Origin: Curtobacterium pusillum
Lineage (GTDB): Bacteria > Actinomycetota > Actinomycetes > Actinomycetales > Microbacteriaceae
Length of the DNA stretch: 64,000 nt
Assembly: GCF_007680845.1 (NCBI RefSeq)
Contig: NZ_VEIY01000002.1
Coordinates: 206,357-270,356, forward strand
Direction of reading: 5' to 3'
Below are positions 56,281 through 64,000 of the stretch, in pieces. The translations under genes were made by a program, and so were the position numbers. Under the pieces are notes generated by a model. It did not search any database. It worked only from the letters and a program-made list of their open reading frames with translations, and had not been told where the DNA came from. How positions within the stretch are numbered: the first letter of the stretch is position 1; each line of letters starts with the position of its first letter.

Positions 56281-57117
56281 TCAAGCGAGGCCGATGAGGG
56301 CGAGGTAGCTGTTCCAGATGCCCGCGCCGAAGAAGATGCCGATCCATGCGCCGCCCACCATCCAAGGTCCGAACGGGATCCCGCTCCGGCGGCCCGCTCG
56401 GCGGGTGACGACGAGGACGATGGCGAAGCTACCGCCGAGCAGGAACGCACCGAAAGAACCCACTGCGAGGGGTCCCCAACCGAGGTACGCGAGCGCCAGA
56501 CCGATGACGCCGGCCAGCTTGACGTCCCCGAAGCCCATGCCTCCGGGCACCGCCAGCGCGAGCAGGAGGTACACGGCGGCGAGGGCGAACATCCCCGACA
56601 CCCCGCGGAGGAGCGCGCCCCAGTCGCCGCTGAGCGCGCTCGCTGCCGCGAGGAGCGTGAGCATGACCGGGTAGGCCGGCAGCACGACAGCGTTCGGCAG
56701 GCGGTGCGTGTCCAGGTCGATCATCGTCAGCGCGACGCTGATCGCCATGAGGTAGAGGAAGGCCAGCACGAGCAGGATCGAAGCACTGTCCGCAGCCGGC
56801 ATCGACTGGCGACCGGACACGGTCCACAGGGCCACGACGGCGAAGAGCAGACCGGTGGCGAGCTCGACGAGGGGGTACCTCGGCGAGATCGGGGTCCGGC
56901 AGTCCCGACACCGGCCACCGAGCAGCAGCCACGAGACGACCGGCACGTTGTCGAACGACCGGATCGCGCTGCCGCAGTTCGGGCAGCTGCTCCGCGGTCG
57001 GACCACGGACAGACCCGCCGGCACGCGGTGGATCACGACGTTCAGGAACGAACCGACGAGCACGCCGATCAGACCGCTGAAGCCCGCGAGGAACGAGAGC
57101 GAGGCGACGTCGGTCAC
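56281..57117 (-). CDS. pilD: Prepilin peptidase (PilD/A24 family)
   Basis: Cleaves and N-methylates prepilins. GTG 57115-57117 gives 278 residues, overlapping the upstream gene (GTGA). The methyltransferase part has LVGSFLNVVIHRVP and two CxxC pairs (SCPNCGSAI and RCRDCRTPIS). The peptidase part has the two Asp sites MIDLDTHRLPN and GMGFGDVKLAGVIG. About eight membrane helices. Both domains are intact, so it should be bifunctional. Confidence 0.95.
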   Translation of the reverse strand: MTDVASLSFLAGFSGLIGVLVGSFLNVVIHRVPAGLSVVRPRSSCPNCGSAIRSFDNVPVVSWLLLGGRCRDCRTPISPRYPLVELATGLLFAVVALWTVSGRQSMPAADSASILLVLAFLYLMAISVALTMIDLDTHRLPNAVVLPAYPVMLTLLAAASALSGDWGALLRGVSGMFALAAVYLLLALAVPGGMGFGDVKLAGVIGLALAYLGWGPLAVGSFGAFLLGGSFAIVLVVTRRAGRRSGIPFGPWMVGGAWIGIFFGAGIWNSYLALIGLA

Positions 57118-58907
57118 GAGTTCACGCTCCCGTCGGTCTTGAACGCCGCCTTGACCTCGCCCACCGTCGTGACGCCGTAGGTGGTCGTGACAGGACTGAG
57201 GAACTTCGGCGGAGCGGTGTACTTCAGTCGTGCGTCGTACTTGTAGTCCTTGACGTACCCGTTGCTGCCGGAGGACACGATGCCGCGGAACCGCTGCGCG
57301 ATCGCGCCCTTCACGGTGAGGGTGCCGCGCGATCCGCCCCGGTTGTAGTTCTGCACCTGGAACGTGTGCGCCGCGGAGATGATCGCTGCGTCGATCTCCC
57401 GGTCGGTGTCGCTCAGCATGGCGCCCGACCTGGTGCACGTCCCGAGCCCGAGGAAGCCACAGGAGTACGTCGCGCTCCCGTACGGGTTGTAGACCCACAC
57501 GGCGTTGGTCGCGGTGAGTCCGAGGATGTCGGCGCTGGAGTCGACGTACTTGAGGTCCCCGGTCACGTAGAGGTAGTTCTGCGCGGCGATGGTCAGCTGC
57601 CCGTGGAAGTCACCCTTGACGAAAGCGTCGCCGTTCCGCGAACCGTAGGCGCACGGCGCCGATCCGAGGCTCGGCGTCGTCTCCCCAGACAGTGGGTACC
57701 CCACGCGGTTGTTCGTACAGCTGCTCGGGAGCGACCCGCTGGACGTGGTGTTCTTGTTCGACGAGTCGGACGGCACGTTCTGGACGTAGACGATGTTGTT
57801 GGCGGGCACCGGGAACGTCGCGCCGCCCGCTGACCCGAGCTGTCCCGACGAGTTTCCGGGCTGCCCGCACTGCGACGGGTTCGAGCCACCCGTGGCACCG
57901 TCGCCGGTCGTGTTCGTGTACTTCGTCGCCGGCGACTTCACCGTCATCGTCCCGTCCGCGTTGAACACGATGTCCGTCGGCCCGGTGTAGAGACACCCGG
58001 GCCGCGGAACCGTCGTCGGGAGGTCGGACCGGGTCTCCTGGAGCTGCTGCGAGTTCGTCGCGGGCATCCCGATCGACGACGCGAACGCCGGCTGGTTCAC
58101 GCCGGTGGGGAAGACCTGGCCGGTGCAGGAGCTGTTCAACGAGTTCTTCGCCGTGTACCGCAGCGCACCTCCGGTCGGCGCGTAGGACGACGTCGGCGTC
58201 TGCGTGAACTTCGCGTCGCAGATGCGCATGGTGTCGTTCGAGTGCGCCGGTCCGTCGATGACGTCGCCACCACCGAAGGCGATCTCGTCGCAACCGCTCG
58301 TCGGACGCCCCTGGTAGGCGTACTTCGTGCACGTCGTCGCGTCATCGCCCGAGATCTGCGGGTCCTGGATCTCGAGGTCGGTGAAGTAGAGGAAGTCGAT
58401 GAAGCCCTGCTGCCGGATGGATGCGACGACGGACCGGACGGCGTTGCCCACCATGCCCGTTGCGCGCACCTTGATCGTGCCGGTCGACGGGTACTGCGAC
58501 GTGTTGACCTCGTAGCGGTAGTACGAGGTCGGCGTGTCGGGAGCGGTGACCGGCACCTTGGCCCAGGAGCCGCTCGCACCGACGCCGAACGCCGGGTTCG
58601 TCTTCGCCGCGGTCGGGAGCGTCACAGTGCTTCCTGTGCTGTACGTGGACGCCGGGTTCCCGTACTGGAAGTAGGTGTTGTCGTTCGACAGGCGCGCTTG
58701 GTAGTCGGCGATGCCCGCGTAGGCAGCGCTCAGCGCGGCATTGAAGTTCTGGTCAGCGTTCGCCTTCACCCGGCCAGACGTCGCGACTGACAGCGAGGTG
58801 GCGACGAAGGCCACGATCACCATGCCGAAGATGAGCGCGATCACCATCGCCAGGCCTCGGTCGTCCGAGGTCCGCGCGAGGTCGAGTCGGCGCCGGAGCC
58901 AGATCAT
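57114..58907 (-). CDS. PilX-like pilus-associated protein
   Basis: Large surface protein of 597 residues. The N-terminus SDDRGLAMVIALIFGMVIVAFVATSLSVAT resembles a prepilin-type segment after a Gly but lacks Glu at position 5, as in PilX-type minor proteins. The rest is beta-rich, Ser/Thr/Gly/Asn-rich with about ten Cys in short pairs (CTKYAYQGRPTSGCDE, YSCGFLGLGTCTRSG). The C-terminal part (VKGDFHGQLTIAAQNYLYVTGDLKY, then ISAAHTFQVQNY) resembles polymer-forming or adhesin-like repeats. Overlaps pilW-like and pilD by 4 bp each. Possibly a tip adhesin (inference). Confidence 0.72.
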   Translation of the reverse strand: MIWLRRRLDLARTSDDRGLAMVIALIFGMVIVAFVATSLSVATSGRVKANADQNFNAALSAAYAGIADYQARLSNDNTYFQYGNPASTYSTGSTVTLPTAAKTNPAFGVGASGSWAKVPVTAPDTPTSYYRYEVNTSQYPSTGTIKVRATGMVGNAVRSVVASIRQQGFIDFLYFTDLEIQDPQISGDDATTCTKYAYQGRPTSGCDEIAFGGGDVIDGPAHSNDTMRICDAKFTQTPTSSYAPTGGALRYTAKNSLNSSCTGQVFPTGVNQPAFASSIGMPATNSQQLQETRSDLPTTVPRPGCLYTGPTDIVFNADGTMTVKSPATKYTNTTGDGATGGSNPSQCGQPGNSSGQLGSAGGATFPVPANNIVYVQNVPSDSSNKNTTSSGSLPSSCTNNRVGYPLSGETTPSLGSAPCAYGSRNGDAFVKGDFHGQLTIAAQNYLYVTGDLKYVDSSADILGLTATNAVWVYNPYGSATYSCGFLGLGTCTRSGAMLSDTDREIDAAIISAAHTFQVQNYNRGGSRGTLTVKGAIAQRFRGIVSSGSNGYVKDYKYDARLKYTAPPKFLSPVTTTYGVTTVGEVKAAFKTDGSVNS

Positions 58908-59635
58908 GATGCCACCGTTCCCGTGGAGAGGAGGTTCGGGAGTCCGACTTGGTTGCTGAGGGTGACGCTGTTGTCCGCGACCGACCCGTTGTTCGACAGC
59001 CGCAGTGTGACGCCGACGGACACGATCGACTTCATCTGGGCAGCGCTGAGGGCGCCGGTCGCGTCCGGGACGAGGGCGGTGTTCGATGCGTCGTAGTACA
59101 CGAACAGCGCATTCTGGCCGGACGGTGTGGTGGAGACTGCCGGTGCGAGCGTCCGCGTGCTCGGCGTGCCGGAGAACTTGTAGTAGGCGGATCCGCTCAC
59201 CACGGGCTGGCCGGCGATGATCGTCTCGACGAGGCGCCGCGACGTGTCGAGCGCGAGGGTCACCTGCTCCGGGCGGGGATCCGGCCCGCTGTTCGCGATC
59301 GGTGCCGACCCGGTGAGGTCGACGGCTGTCGTGAACGTCATCGACTCCGTCTTCGCGACGGAGAAGGCCGGTGCGTCCGCCGCGTTCTGCTGCGGGTTGT
59401 TCATGGTTGCGTGCAGCAGACGCGTCATCTCGTTCATGGCGGTCGACGCCGACCGGGCGTTCGTGTCCGTCGCGTTCGCGAAGGTGGTGGCCCGGGTCAT
59501 CGTCACGAAGGTGCCGGACACGACGGCGAGCACGATGGCGAAGATCATGATCGTCACGAGGAGTTCGGGCAGGCTCAGCCCGCGGTCGTCCTGACGGAGC
59601 CGTTCCGTCAACCGGGTCATCGCGGCCGTCATCAT
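58904..59635 (-). CDS. PilW-like minor pilin
   Basis: The 243 residues have a type III prepilin signal: cytoplasmic leader to DDRG, then LSLPELLVTIMIFAIVLAVVSG with Glu at +5. The remainder is a globular minor-pilin domain. Start is ATG 59633-59635, overlapping the upstream pilV-like stop (ATGA). The open frame extends hundreds of codons upstream in shadow of that gene, without homology. Confidence 0.82.
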   Translation of the reverse strand: MMTAAMTRLTERLRQDDRGLSLPELLVTIMIFAIVLAVVSGTFVTMTRATTFANATDTNARSASTAMNEMTRLLHATMNNPQQNAADAPAFSVAKTESMTFTTAVDLTGSAPIANSGPDPRPEQVTLALDTSRRLVETIIAGQPVVSGSAYYKFSGTPSTRTLAPAVSTTPSGQNALFVYYDASNTALVPDATGALSAAQMKSIVSVGVTLRLSNNGSVADNSVTLSNQVGLPNLLSTGTVAS

Positions 59636-61029
59636 GCGGACCGAGGATCGAGCGTCACGACGTTCCCCGTTCCGGGGAACAGCGTGCCGATGAGGGAGCC
59701 GACCAGGGTGCCGACGGAGATCGGGTTGAAGTTGATCGCGTTGGAGCTCTGCGTGATCGCCCACGTCCCCCACGGCAGCGCGATGGTCATCGAGCCGTCC
59801 TTCGCAGTCGCCGTGCGGGTGAAGGTGTAGGTCATGCCCGCCGCGCACCCGGGATCCCCGTTCGCGACGGTCGTCGTGGTCGCGCGGATGGTCGTGGTCG
59901 CCGCCTTCACGTTGATCGCCACCGCTCCCAGCGGCACGGTGGGGGTCGCGCTCGTGGTGCCCGCGGGCGGGACGACCGGCGCCGGTGCCTTCCCGGTGCG
60001 GCCACCGGAACTCGTCGGCCACGCTGTGGGGTCCGTCGAGAGGCAGGAGCCTCCCGGCGTGCCGTCGGGGGCGTACTTGCCCGCGTACACGGAGTACCCG
60101 GCCGCGGTCGGGCTCAGGTACTGGTCGCTCACGGGCGCGGCGGTCTGGTACACCCCGAGCGTGCTGACGTAGGACGTCGTGAGGTTCGTCGGCAGCACTG
60201 CCGTCACACCGGACGCGTACTGGTTCTGGAAGTCCCACGCCGGGTCGTACGTGAACGCGGTCCCGCCGGAGTCGCCGGCCGCGACGGTGACCGACTTGAC
60301 CGGGTTCGCCGCCTGGTTCTGGTCGCGGTACTGCCCCGAGGGCGGGCTCAGCGTGACCGTGTAGGTCCCGGGGTAGACCTTGTTCGCGACGGTGCAGCCG
60401 TCCGCGTTCGTCGCGTCCGGCTGACTGTCCGCGTCGAGCACCTGCGCCGTGTTGCCGGCGACCGAGCTGTCCGGCGCGAGGGTCGCCGTCACGTTCCCCG
60501 TCCCACCGCCGTTGATCGACTTGACCGAGATGAGGACCGTCCCGAGGGTCGGGTCGTTGATCTTGCTGGTCGGGGACAGGATCGTGTCCGCCGCGATGTT
60601 CTTCGTCGCAGACGACTGCCCCGACCAGCTGACGCGGATGTTCACGCGCCGGAAGAGCAGCGAGCCGTTCCCGGACGTCGCGCTCACGGTGCACCCGGTG
60701 TCGGTGCCGTTCGTGGTGATCCACGAGACCGTCCGGGTCACAGTGAACGGCACGTTGTCGACCGTGATGGTCGGGTAGGTCTTGTTCGACAGGCCGTTGA
60801 GGTCGTTCTGCCCGTCGACCCGCGCCACGTCGATGTACTGCTGGGCGAGGTTCGCTGCCTCGACCCGACCCCGGTTGTCCGCCGTCATGCGGAGCACGAG
60901 GGTCGTCGACGCGATCGCGCCCATGATGATGACGGTGAAGATGAGGAGTGCGATGAGGACCTCGACGAGGCTCAGTCCCTCGTCGGACCGGCGGACGCGC
61001 TGCAGCGCCCCGCGAACGGCTATCATCAT
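59632..61029 (-). CDS. PilV-like minor pilin, large
   Basis: The 465 residues have the prepilin signal RRSDEG followed by LSLVEVLIALLIFTVIIMG with Glu at +5. The soluble part is unusually large for a minor pilin and contains an Ig/CnaB-like stretch (TVTLSPPSGQY, FTYDPAWDF) and a Thr/Ser/Val-rich C-terminal region. First of four overlapping genes (pilV-, pilW-, pilX-like, pilD). It starts 84 bp after pilA, across a strong hairpin. Confidence 0.82.
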   Translation of the reverse strand: MMIAVRGALQRVRRSDEGLSLVEVLIALLIFTVIIMGAIASTTLVLRMTADNRGRVEAANLAQQYIDVARVDGQNDLNGLSNKTYPTITVDNVPFTVTRTVSWITTNGTDTGCTVSATSGNGSLLFRRVNIRVSWSGQSSATKNIAADTILSPTSKINDPTLGTVLISVKSINGGGTGNVTATLAPDSSVAGNTAQVLDADSQPDATNADGCTVANKVYPGTYTVTLSPPSGQYRDQNQAANPVKSVTVAAGDSGGTAFTYDPAWDFQNQYASGVTAVLPTNLTTSYVSTLGVYQTAAPVSDQYLSPTAAGYSVYAGKYAPDGTPGGSCLSTDPTAWPTSSGGRTGKAPAPVVPPAGTTSATPTVPLGAVAINVKAATTTIRATTTTVANGDPGCAAGMTYTFTRTATAKDGSMTIALPWGTWAITQSSNAINFNPISVGTLVGSLIGTLFPGTGNVVTLDPRSA

Positions 61030-61057
61030 CGCTCCCTCACGTGTCGTTTCGTACGGT

Positions 61058-61094
61058 GAGAGGGCGAGTCGAAAAGTGGTCGACTCGCCCTCTC
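61058..61094 (-). terminator. Hairpin after pilA
   Basis: A 15-bp perfect stem (GAGAGGGCGAGTCGA with its complement) and a 7-nt loop, 19 bp past the pilA stop. No T-run follows on the minus strand, so it may be a partial terminator or a 3' stability element giving excess pilA mRNA over the minor pilins. Confidence 0.7.
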
Positions 61095-61113
61095 TCGGTC
61101 AGATCAGCGCAGC

Positions 61114-61566
61114 TCAGCAGCCACCCGGCTTGTCGGTGGCAGCGACCGGGCCGACGACCGAACTTGAGTCGGTGACGTAGAACTTCTTCGAGTCACCGCT
61201 CGGGGCGTCAGCAGTGAGGCAGAACGCGCCACCAGCAGTCGGCGTCCCGGAGTACGCGATCGGCTTGGTCAGGTTCGCCGGGTAGCCGTACTTGCTGAGC
61301 GTGGCGCCCAGAGTCACTGCTGTGGTGGTCGAGGGGTTGTCCGTGTAGTACGCGATGACCGCGGTCTTCGCGTTCGTCAGGTCCGACTTCACGCCGGCGT
61401 CCTTCGAGCTCGACTGGATGCCCAGGTACACCGGGATCGCGATCGCCGCGAGGATGCCGATGATGATGACGACCACCAGGAGCTCGATCAGGGTGAAGCC
61501 CTTTTCGTCCTGCTCCAGCAGCCCCTTGCGGCGAGCGTCCAGCTTGCCCATGAGAGCGAAGTACAT
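61114..61566 (-). CDS. pilA: Type IV major pilin PilA
   Basis: The 150 residues start at ATG 61564-61566; a Met six residues on is an alternative. The leader ends EQDEKG, then FTLIELLVVVIIIGILAAIA, a textbook type IVa pilin helix with Glu +5. The globular part is small. Two Cys (AFCLTADA and the C-terminal GGC) would form the D-loop disulfide. It has its own transcription unit: a T-run terminator upstream and a hairpin downstream. A possible TTATGC-N17-TACAGT promoter lies about 80-110 bp upstream (weak). Confidence 0.94.
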   Translation of the reverse strand: MYFALMGKLDARRKGLLEQDEKGFTLIELLVVVIIIGILAAIAIPVYLGIQSSSKDAGVKSDLTNAKTAVIAYYTDNPSTTTAVTLGATLSKYGYPANLTKPIAYSGTPTAGGAFCLTADAPSGDSKKFYVTDSSSVVGPVAATDKPGGC

Positions 61567-61689
61567 GATTGTTCCATTCGTTCGGAATGTGATCGGGAAT
61601 TCTTGCGGGGCTGTGCTCTGCCGCCGGTGACAACTGTAAGGAGGGCGGATTCTGGGCATAATCCCGAGAACGGGGGTGATCGGTACAGC

Positions 61690-61745
61690 AAAATGCCCCC
61701 ATTACCGGGGGCACGTTGCCGTCGCAGCACCCCCGGTCAGGGGGT
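61690..61745 (-). terminator. Intrinsic terminator after pilC
   Basis: Two hairpins in series on the minus strand: ACCCCC/GGGGGT (61729-61745), then TGCCCCC/GGGGGCA (61694-61713) followed directly by TTTT (61690-61693). The second is a classical intrinsic terminator and separates pilT-pilC from pilA. Confidence 0.8.
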
Positions 61746-61762
61746 TGCCAAGTGAATTCGGA

Positions 61763-62995
61763 TCAGCCGGAGTGCTGGATCACCGACGAGATCTGGAAGA
61801 TCGGCATGTAGAGCGCGATGATCATGCCACCCACGACCACGCCCAGGAAGGCGATGAGCAGCGGCTCGATGAGCGAGGTGAGCGACTCCGTCGTGGCAGT
61901 CACCTCTTCGTCGTAGAACTCGGCGATCTTCTCGAGCATGATTTCCATCGAGCCAGCGTCCTCGCCGACCGCGACCATTTGCGAGACCATTGTCGGGAAA
62001 ACGGGTTCCTGCGCGAGTGGTTCAGCAATTGAACTGCCTTTTCGCACGGATTCCCCGACGCGTTCCAGTGCATGCTGGACGACGATGTTCCCGGACACTT
62101 CGCCCGTGATCTTCAATGCCTGGAGAATTGGTACGCCAGCGCCGATCATGTTGGAAAAGTTCCGCGAGAACCGTGCGATCACGATCTTCTTGTTGAGCTG
62201 CCCGAAGACGGGGAGCCGCAGTTTGATCGGATCGAAGAACGATCGGACGGCATCGGTGTTCTTCTTGGCACGCCACCACAGCGTGTACGCGACGATGGCC
62301 ACCGCGAGCACCGGACCGACGTAGATCATCGCGTGGGAGAGGTACACGAGCATCTGGGTGGGCAAGGGGAGCTTGCCACCGAGTCCCTCGAACATCTTCT
62401 GGAAGATCGGGACGATGAAGACCAGCATGATCACGACGCTGAGGAGCGACATGATCAGGACCACCATCGGGTAGGTCATGGCGGACTTGATCGTCGTCTT
62501 GAGCTTGTGCTCCTTCTCGAAGTTCGTCGCGATCGACGCCATGGCTTGATCGAGGAACCCGCCCGTCTCGCCGGCGCGGATCATGTTGATCATGATGGGT
62601 GGGAACTCCACGGGGTACTTCGCCACCGCGTCGGAGAACGCAACGCCGCGTTCGACGTCGTCACGGACCTTCTCGAGGATCTCGCGCAGCTTCGGTGCCT
62701 GCGTCTGGTCAGCGAGGATCGAGAGCGTCCTGAGCAAGGAGAGTCCCGAGCTGAGCATCGTCGCACCCTGGCGGGCCATGATCGCGAGGTCCTTGAGCTT
62801 GACGCCCTTCTCGAACCCCGGGATGCGGATCTCCTTCTGGAGGCCGGTGCCGGGGAGTGCCTCCTGCAGCGAGATCGGCGAGATGCCCATCGTCCGCAGG
62901 CGCGCCACTGCGGCTCCCTCGGAAGCAGCGTCCAGCTTGCCCTTGACGAGCTTGCCCGCGCCGTCACGCCCCCGGTAGTCGTAGGCGAGGGACAT
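61763..62995 (-). CDS. pilC: Type IV pilus inner-membrane platform protein PilC
   Basis: The 410 residues have two T2SSF domains, each with membrane helices: SLLRTLSILADQTQAPKLREILEKV and MIRAGETGGFLDQAMASIA in the first, FSRNFSNMIGAGVPILQALKITGEVSGN and MVAVGEDAGSMEIMLEKIAEFYDEEV in the second. The N-terminus YDYRGRDGAGKLVKGKLDA is typical. TGATG overlap with pilT. The 3' half (about 61921-62160) has clearly lower GC than the rest. Confidence 0.95.
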   Translation of the reverse strand: MSLAYDYRGRDGAGKLVKGKLDAASEGAAVARLRTMGISPISLQEALPGTGLQKEIRIPGFEKGVKLKDLAIMARQGATMLSSGLSLLRTLSILADQTQAPKLREILEKVRDDVERGVAFSDAVAKYPVEFPPIMINMIRAGETGGFLDQAMASIATNFEKEHKLKTTIKSAMTYPMVVLIMSLLSVVIMLVFIVPIFQKMFEGLGGKLPLPTQMLVYLSHAMIYVGPVLAVAIVAYTLWWRAKKNTDAVRSFFDPIKLRLPVFGQLNKKIVIARFSRNFSNMIGAGVPILQALKITGEVSGNIVVQHALERVGESVRKGSSIAEPLAQEPVFPTMVSQMVAVGEDAGSMEIMLEKIAEFYDEEVTATTESLTSLIEPLLIAFLGVVVGGMIIALYMPIFQISSVIQHSG

Positions 62996-64000
62996 CAGTG
63001 ACCTCCTGAGTACTTGTCGCCGAAGTCGATCTCGGACGCGGCGATGGCGGCGGCCGACGAGTCGGACGGCGACTCGACCCGCTGCACGAGCCGGTCGAAG
63101 CCCTCGATGTCGTGCACCTTCTCCATCGCCGCAGCGCGCGTGACGGTTCCGACGTTCACGAGTTCGGCGAGGTCCTGGTCCATCGTGTGCATGCCGGCGT
63201 CGCGGCCGGCCTGCATCGCGGAGGTGATCTGGTACGTCTTGCCCTCGCGCACGAGGTTCGCGATCGCCGGCGTGGTCTTCATGATCTCGGTCGCGACGAC
63301 CCGACCGGAACCGTTCGCCTTCGGCACGAGCGTCTGGCAGACGACACCTTCGAGCGTGCTGGCGAGCTGCGTCCGGATCTGCCCCTGCTGGTGCGGCGGG
63401 AACACGTCGATGACACGGTCGATCGTGCCCGGTGCGCTCTGCGTGTGCAGGGTGGCGAACACGAGGTGGCCGGTCTCGGCGGCGGTCAGCGCGACGGAGA
63501 TGGTCTCGAGGTCACGGAGCTCGCCGATCAGGATGACGTCGGGGTCCTGCCGCAGCACGTGCTTGAGCGCGGCGGCGAAGGAGTGGGTGTCGGCACCGAC
63601 CTCGCGCTGGTTGATGATCGCCTTCTTGTGGTCGTGCATGAACTCGATCGGGTCCTCGACCGTCACGATGTGGTCGGCACGGGTCTCGTTGACGAGGTCG
63701 ATGAGGGCGGCGAGGGTGGTGGACTTGCCGGAGCCGGTGGGGCCGGTGACGAGCACGAGCCCGCGCGGGAGCTTCGCGAACTCGCCGACGTGGGCCGGGA
63801 TGCCGAGCTGCTTGAGGGTCTTGATCTTGGTGGGGATGATGCGGAACGCCGCGCCCCAGTTGCCGCGCTGCTGGTAGTAGTTCACGCGGAACCGGTACTC
63901 CGGCGACAGCGAGTACGCGAAGTCGAGTTCCTGCTCGTGGTCGAACTGTCCGGCCTGTTCCACGGAGAGCAGGGTCTTCAGGGCCGCGATCACCTTGTTG
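62995..64000 (-). CDS. pilT: Type IV pilus retraction ATPase PilT (5' end cut off)
   Basis: Hexameric ATPase that powers pilus retraction; the N-terminus lies beyond the right edge. Walker A GPTGSGKSTTLAALID, Asp box VTVEDPIEFMH, Walker B region RQDPDVILIGELRDLETI and His box HLVFATLHTQSAPGTIDR are all present. VATEIMKTTPAIANLVREGKTYQ matches the AIRNLIRE-type PilT signature that separates retraction from extension ATPases. A C-terminal Ser/Ala tail ends DFGDKYSGGH. Next gene is pilC with one-base overlap. Confidence 0.95.
   Translation of the reverse strand, partial: NKVIAALKTLLSVEQAGQFDHEQELDFAYSLSPEYRFRVNYYQQRGNWGAAFRIIPTKIKTLKQLGIPAHVGEFAKLPRGLVLVTGPTGSGKSTTLAALIDLVNETRADHIVTVEDPIEFMHDHKKAIINQREVGADTHSFAAALKHVLRQDPDVILIGELRDLETISVALTAAETGHLVFATLHTQSAPGTIDRVIDVFPPHQQGQIRTQLASTLEGVVCQTLVPKANGSGRVVATEIMKTTPAIANLVREGKTYQITSAMQAGRDAGMHTMDQDLAELVNVGTVTRAAAMEKVHDIEGFDRLVQRVESPSDSSAAAIAASEIDFGDKYSGGH

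Overview
This is a GC-rich actinobacterial chromosome segment. Gene order, GTG/TTG start usage and r-protein features point to Microbacteriaceae, and a Curtobacterium-like genome is my best guess (inference; no 16S or other marker is present). It is mostly a housekeeping block: about 70 protein genes, and no tRNA, rRNA, insertion sequence, prophage or CRISPR array was seen.

Layout. 1-13.6 kb (mainly minus strand): a cell-wall and tRNA-modification block running rplM-rpsI-glmM, then glmS-acpS-alr-alr-tsaE-[ECF sigma + membrane partner]-tsaB-rimI-tsaD-DUF4190. Two plus-strand genes (a glutathione peroxidase and coaA) sit between glmS and glmM. 13.9-25.5 kb is an accessory stretch: a large secreted ExeM/NucH-type nuclease, an MBL-fold hydrolase overlapping truA, a DrrAB-type ABC exporter converging on a 1072-residue SARP/AfsR-like regulator, an ArsR-SRPBCC pair with a clear operator-like palindrome, and a FUSC-type membrane protein. 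25.6-43.1 kb: the alpha, spc and S10 ribosomal operons in ancestral order, with secY, adk, map and infA. rpsN and rpsD are missing from their usual slots, and a plus-strand LCP cell-wall ligase gene sits between map and infA. 43.1-46.5 kb: a 0.7 kb gene-free leader with a repeat array, an orphan DarT-like ADP-ribosyltransferase downstream of a type IB topoisomerase, and a GNAT gene. 46.5-50.9 kb: the str operon (rpsL-rpsG-fusA-tuf) with a good promoter. 51.2-53.5 kb: three small membrane proteins. 53.7-64 kb: a type IV pilus locus (pilT, pilC, pilA, three minor-pilin-like genes, pilD, pilM, pilN, pilO), cut by the right edge inside pilT.

How the parts fit. glmS and glmM feed the UDP-GlcNAc route, alr supplies D-Ala, and LCP joins polymers to the wall. 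tsaB/D/E make t6A37 in tRNA. coaA and acpS supply CoA and holo-ACP. The pilus genes form an apparently complete inner-membrane machine without an outer-membrane secretin, as expected for a monoderm; pilB would lie beyond the window. Strong hairpins lie at most operon ends and inside several operons (after rplO, after rplE, between rpsG and fusA, after pilA), suggesting adjustment of transcript levels within operons.

The best leads for something new are the orphan DarT-like toxin-fold protein next to topoisomerase IB, the CCGAGCGGGCA array in front of the S10 operon, the duplicated 5' end of an alanine racemase gene, and the paired RGG-rich tails on S3 and S5.
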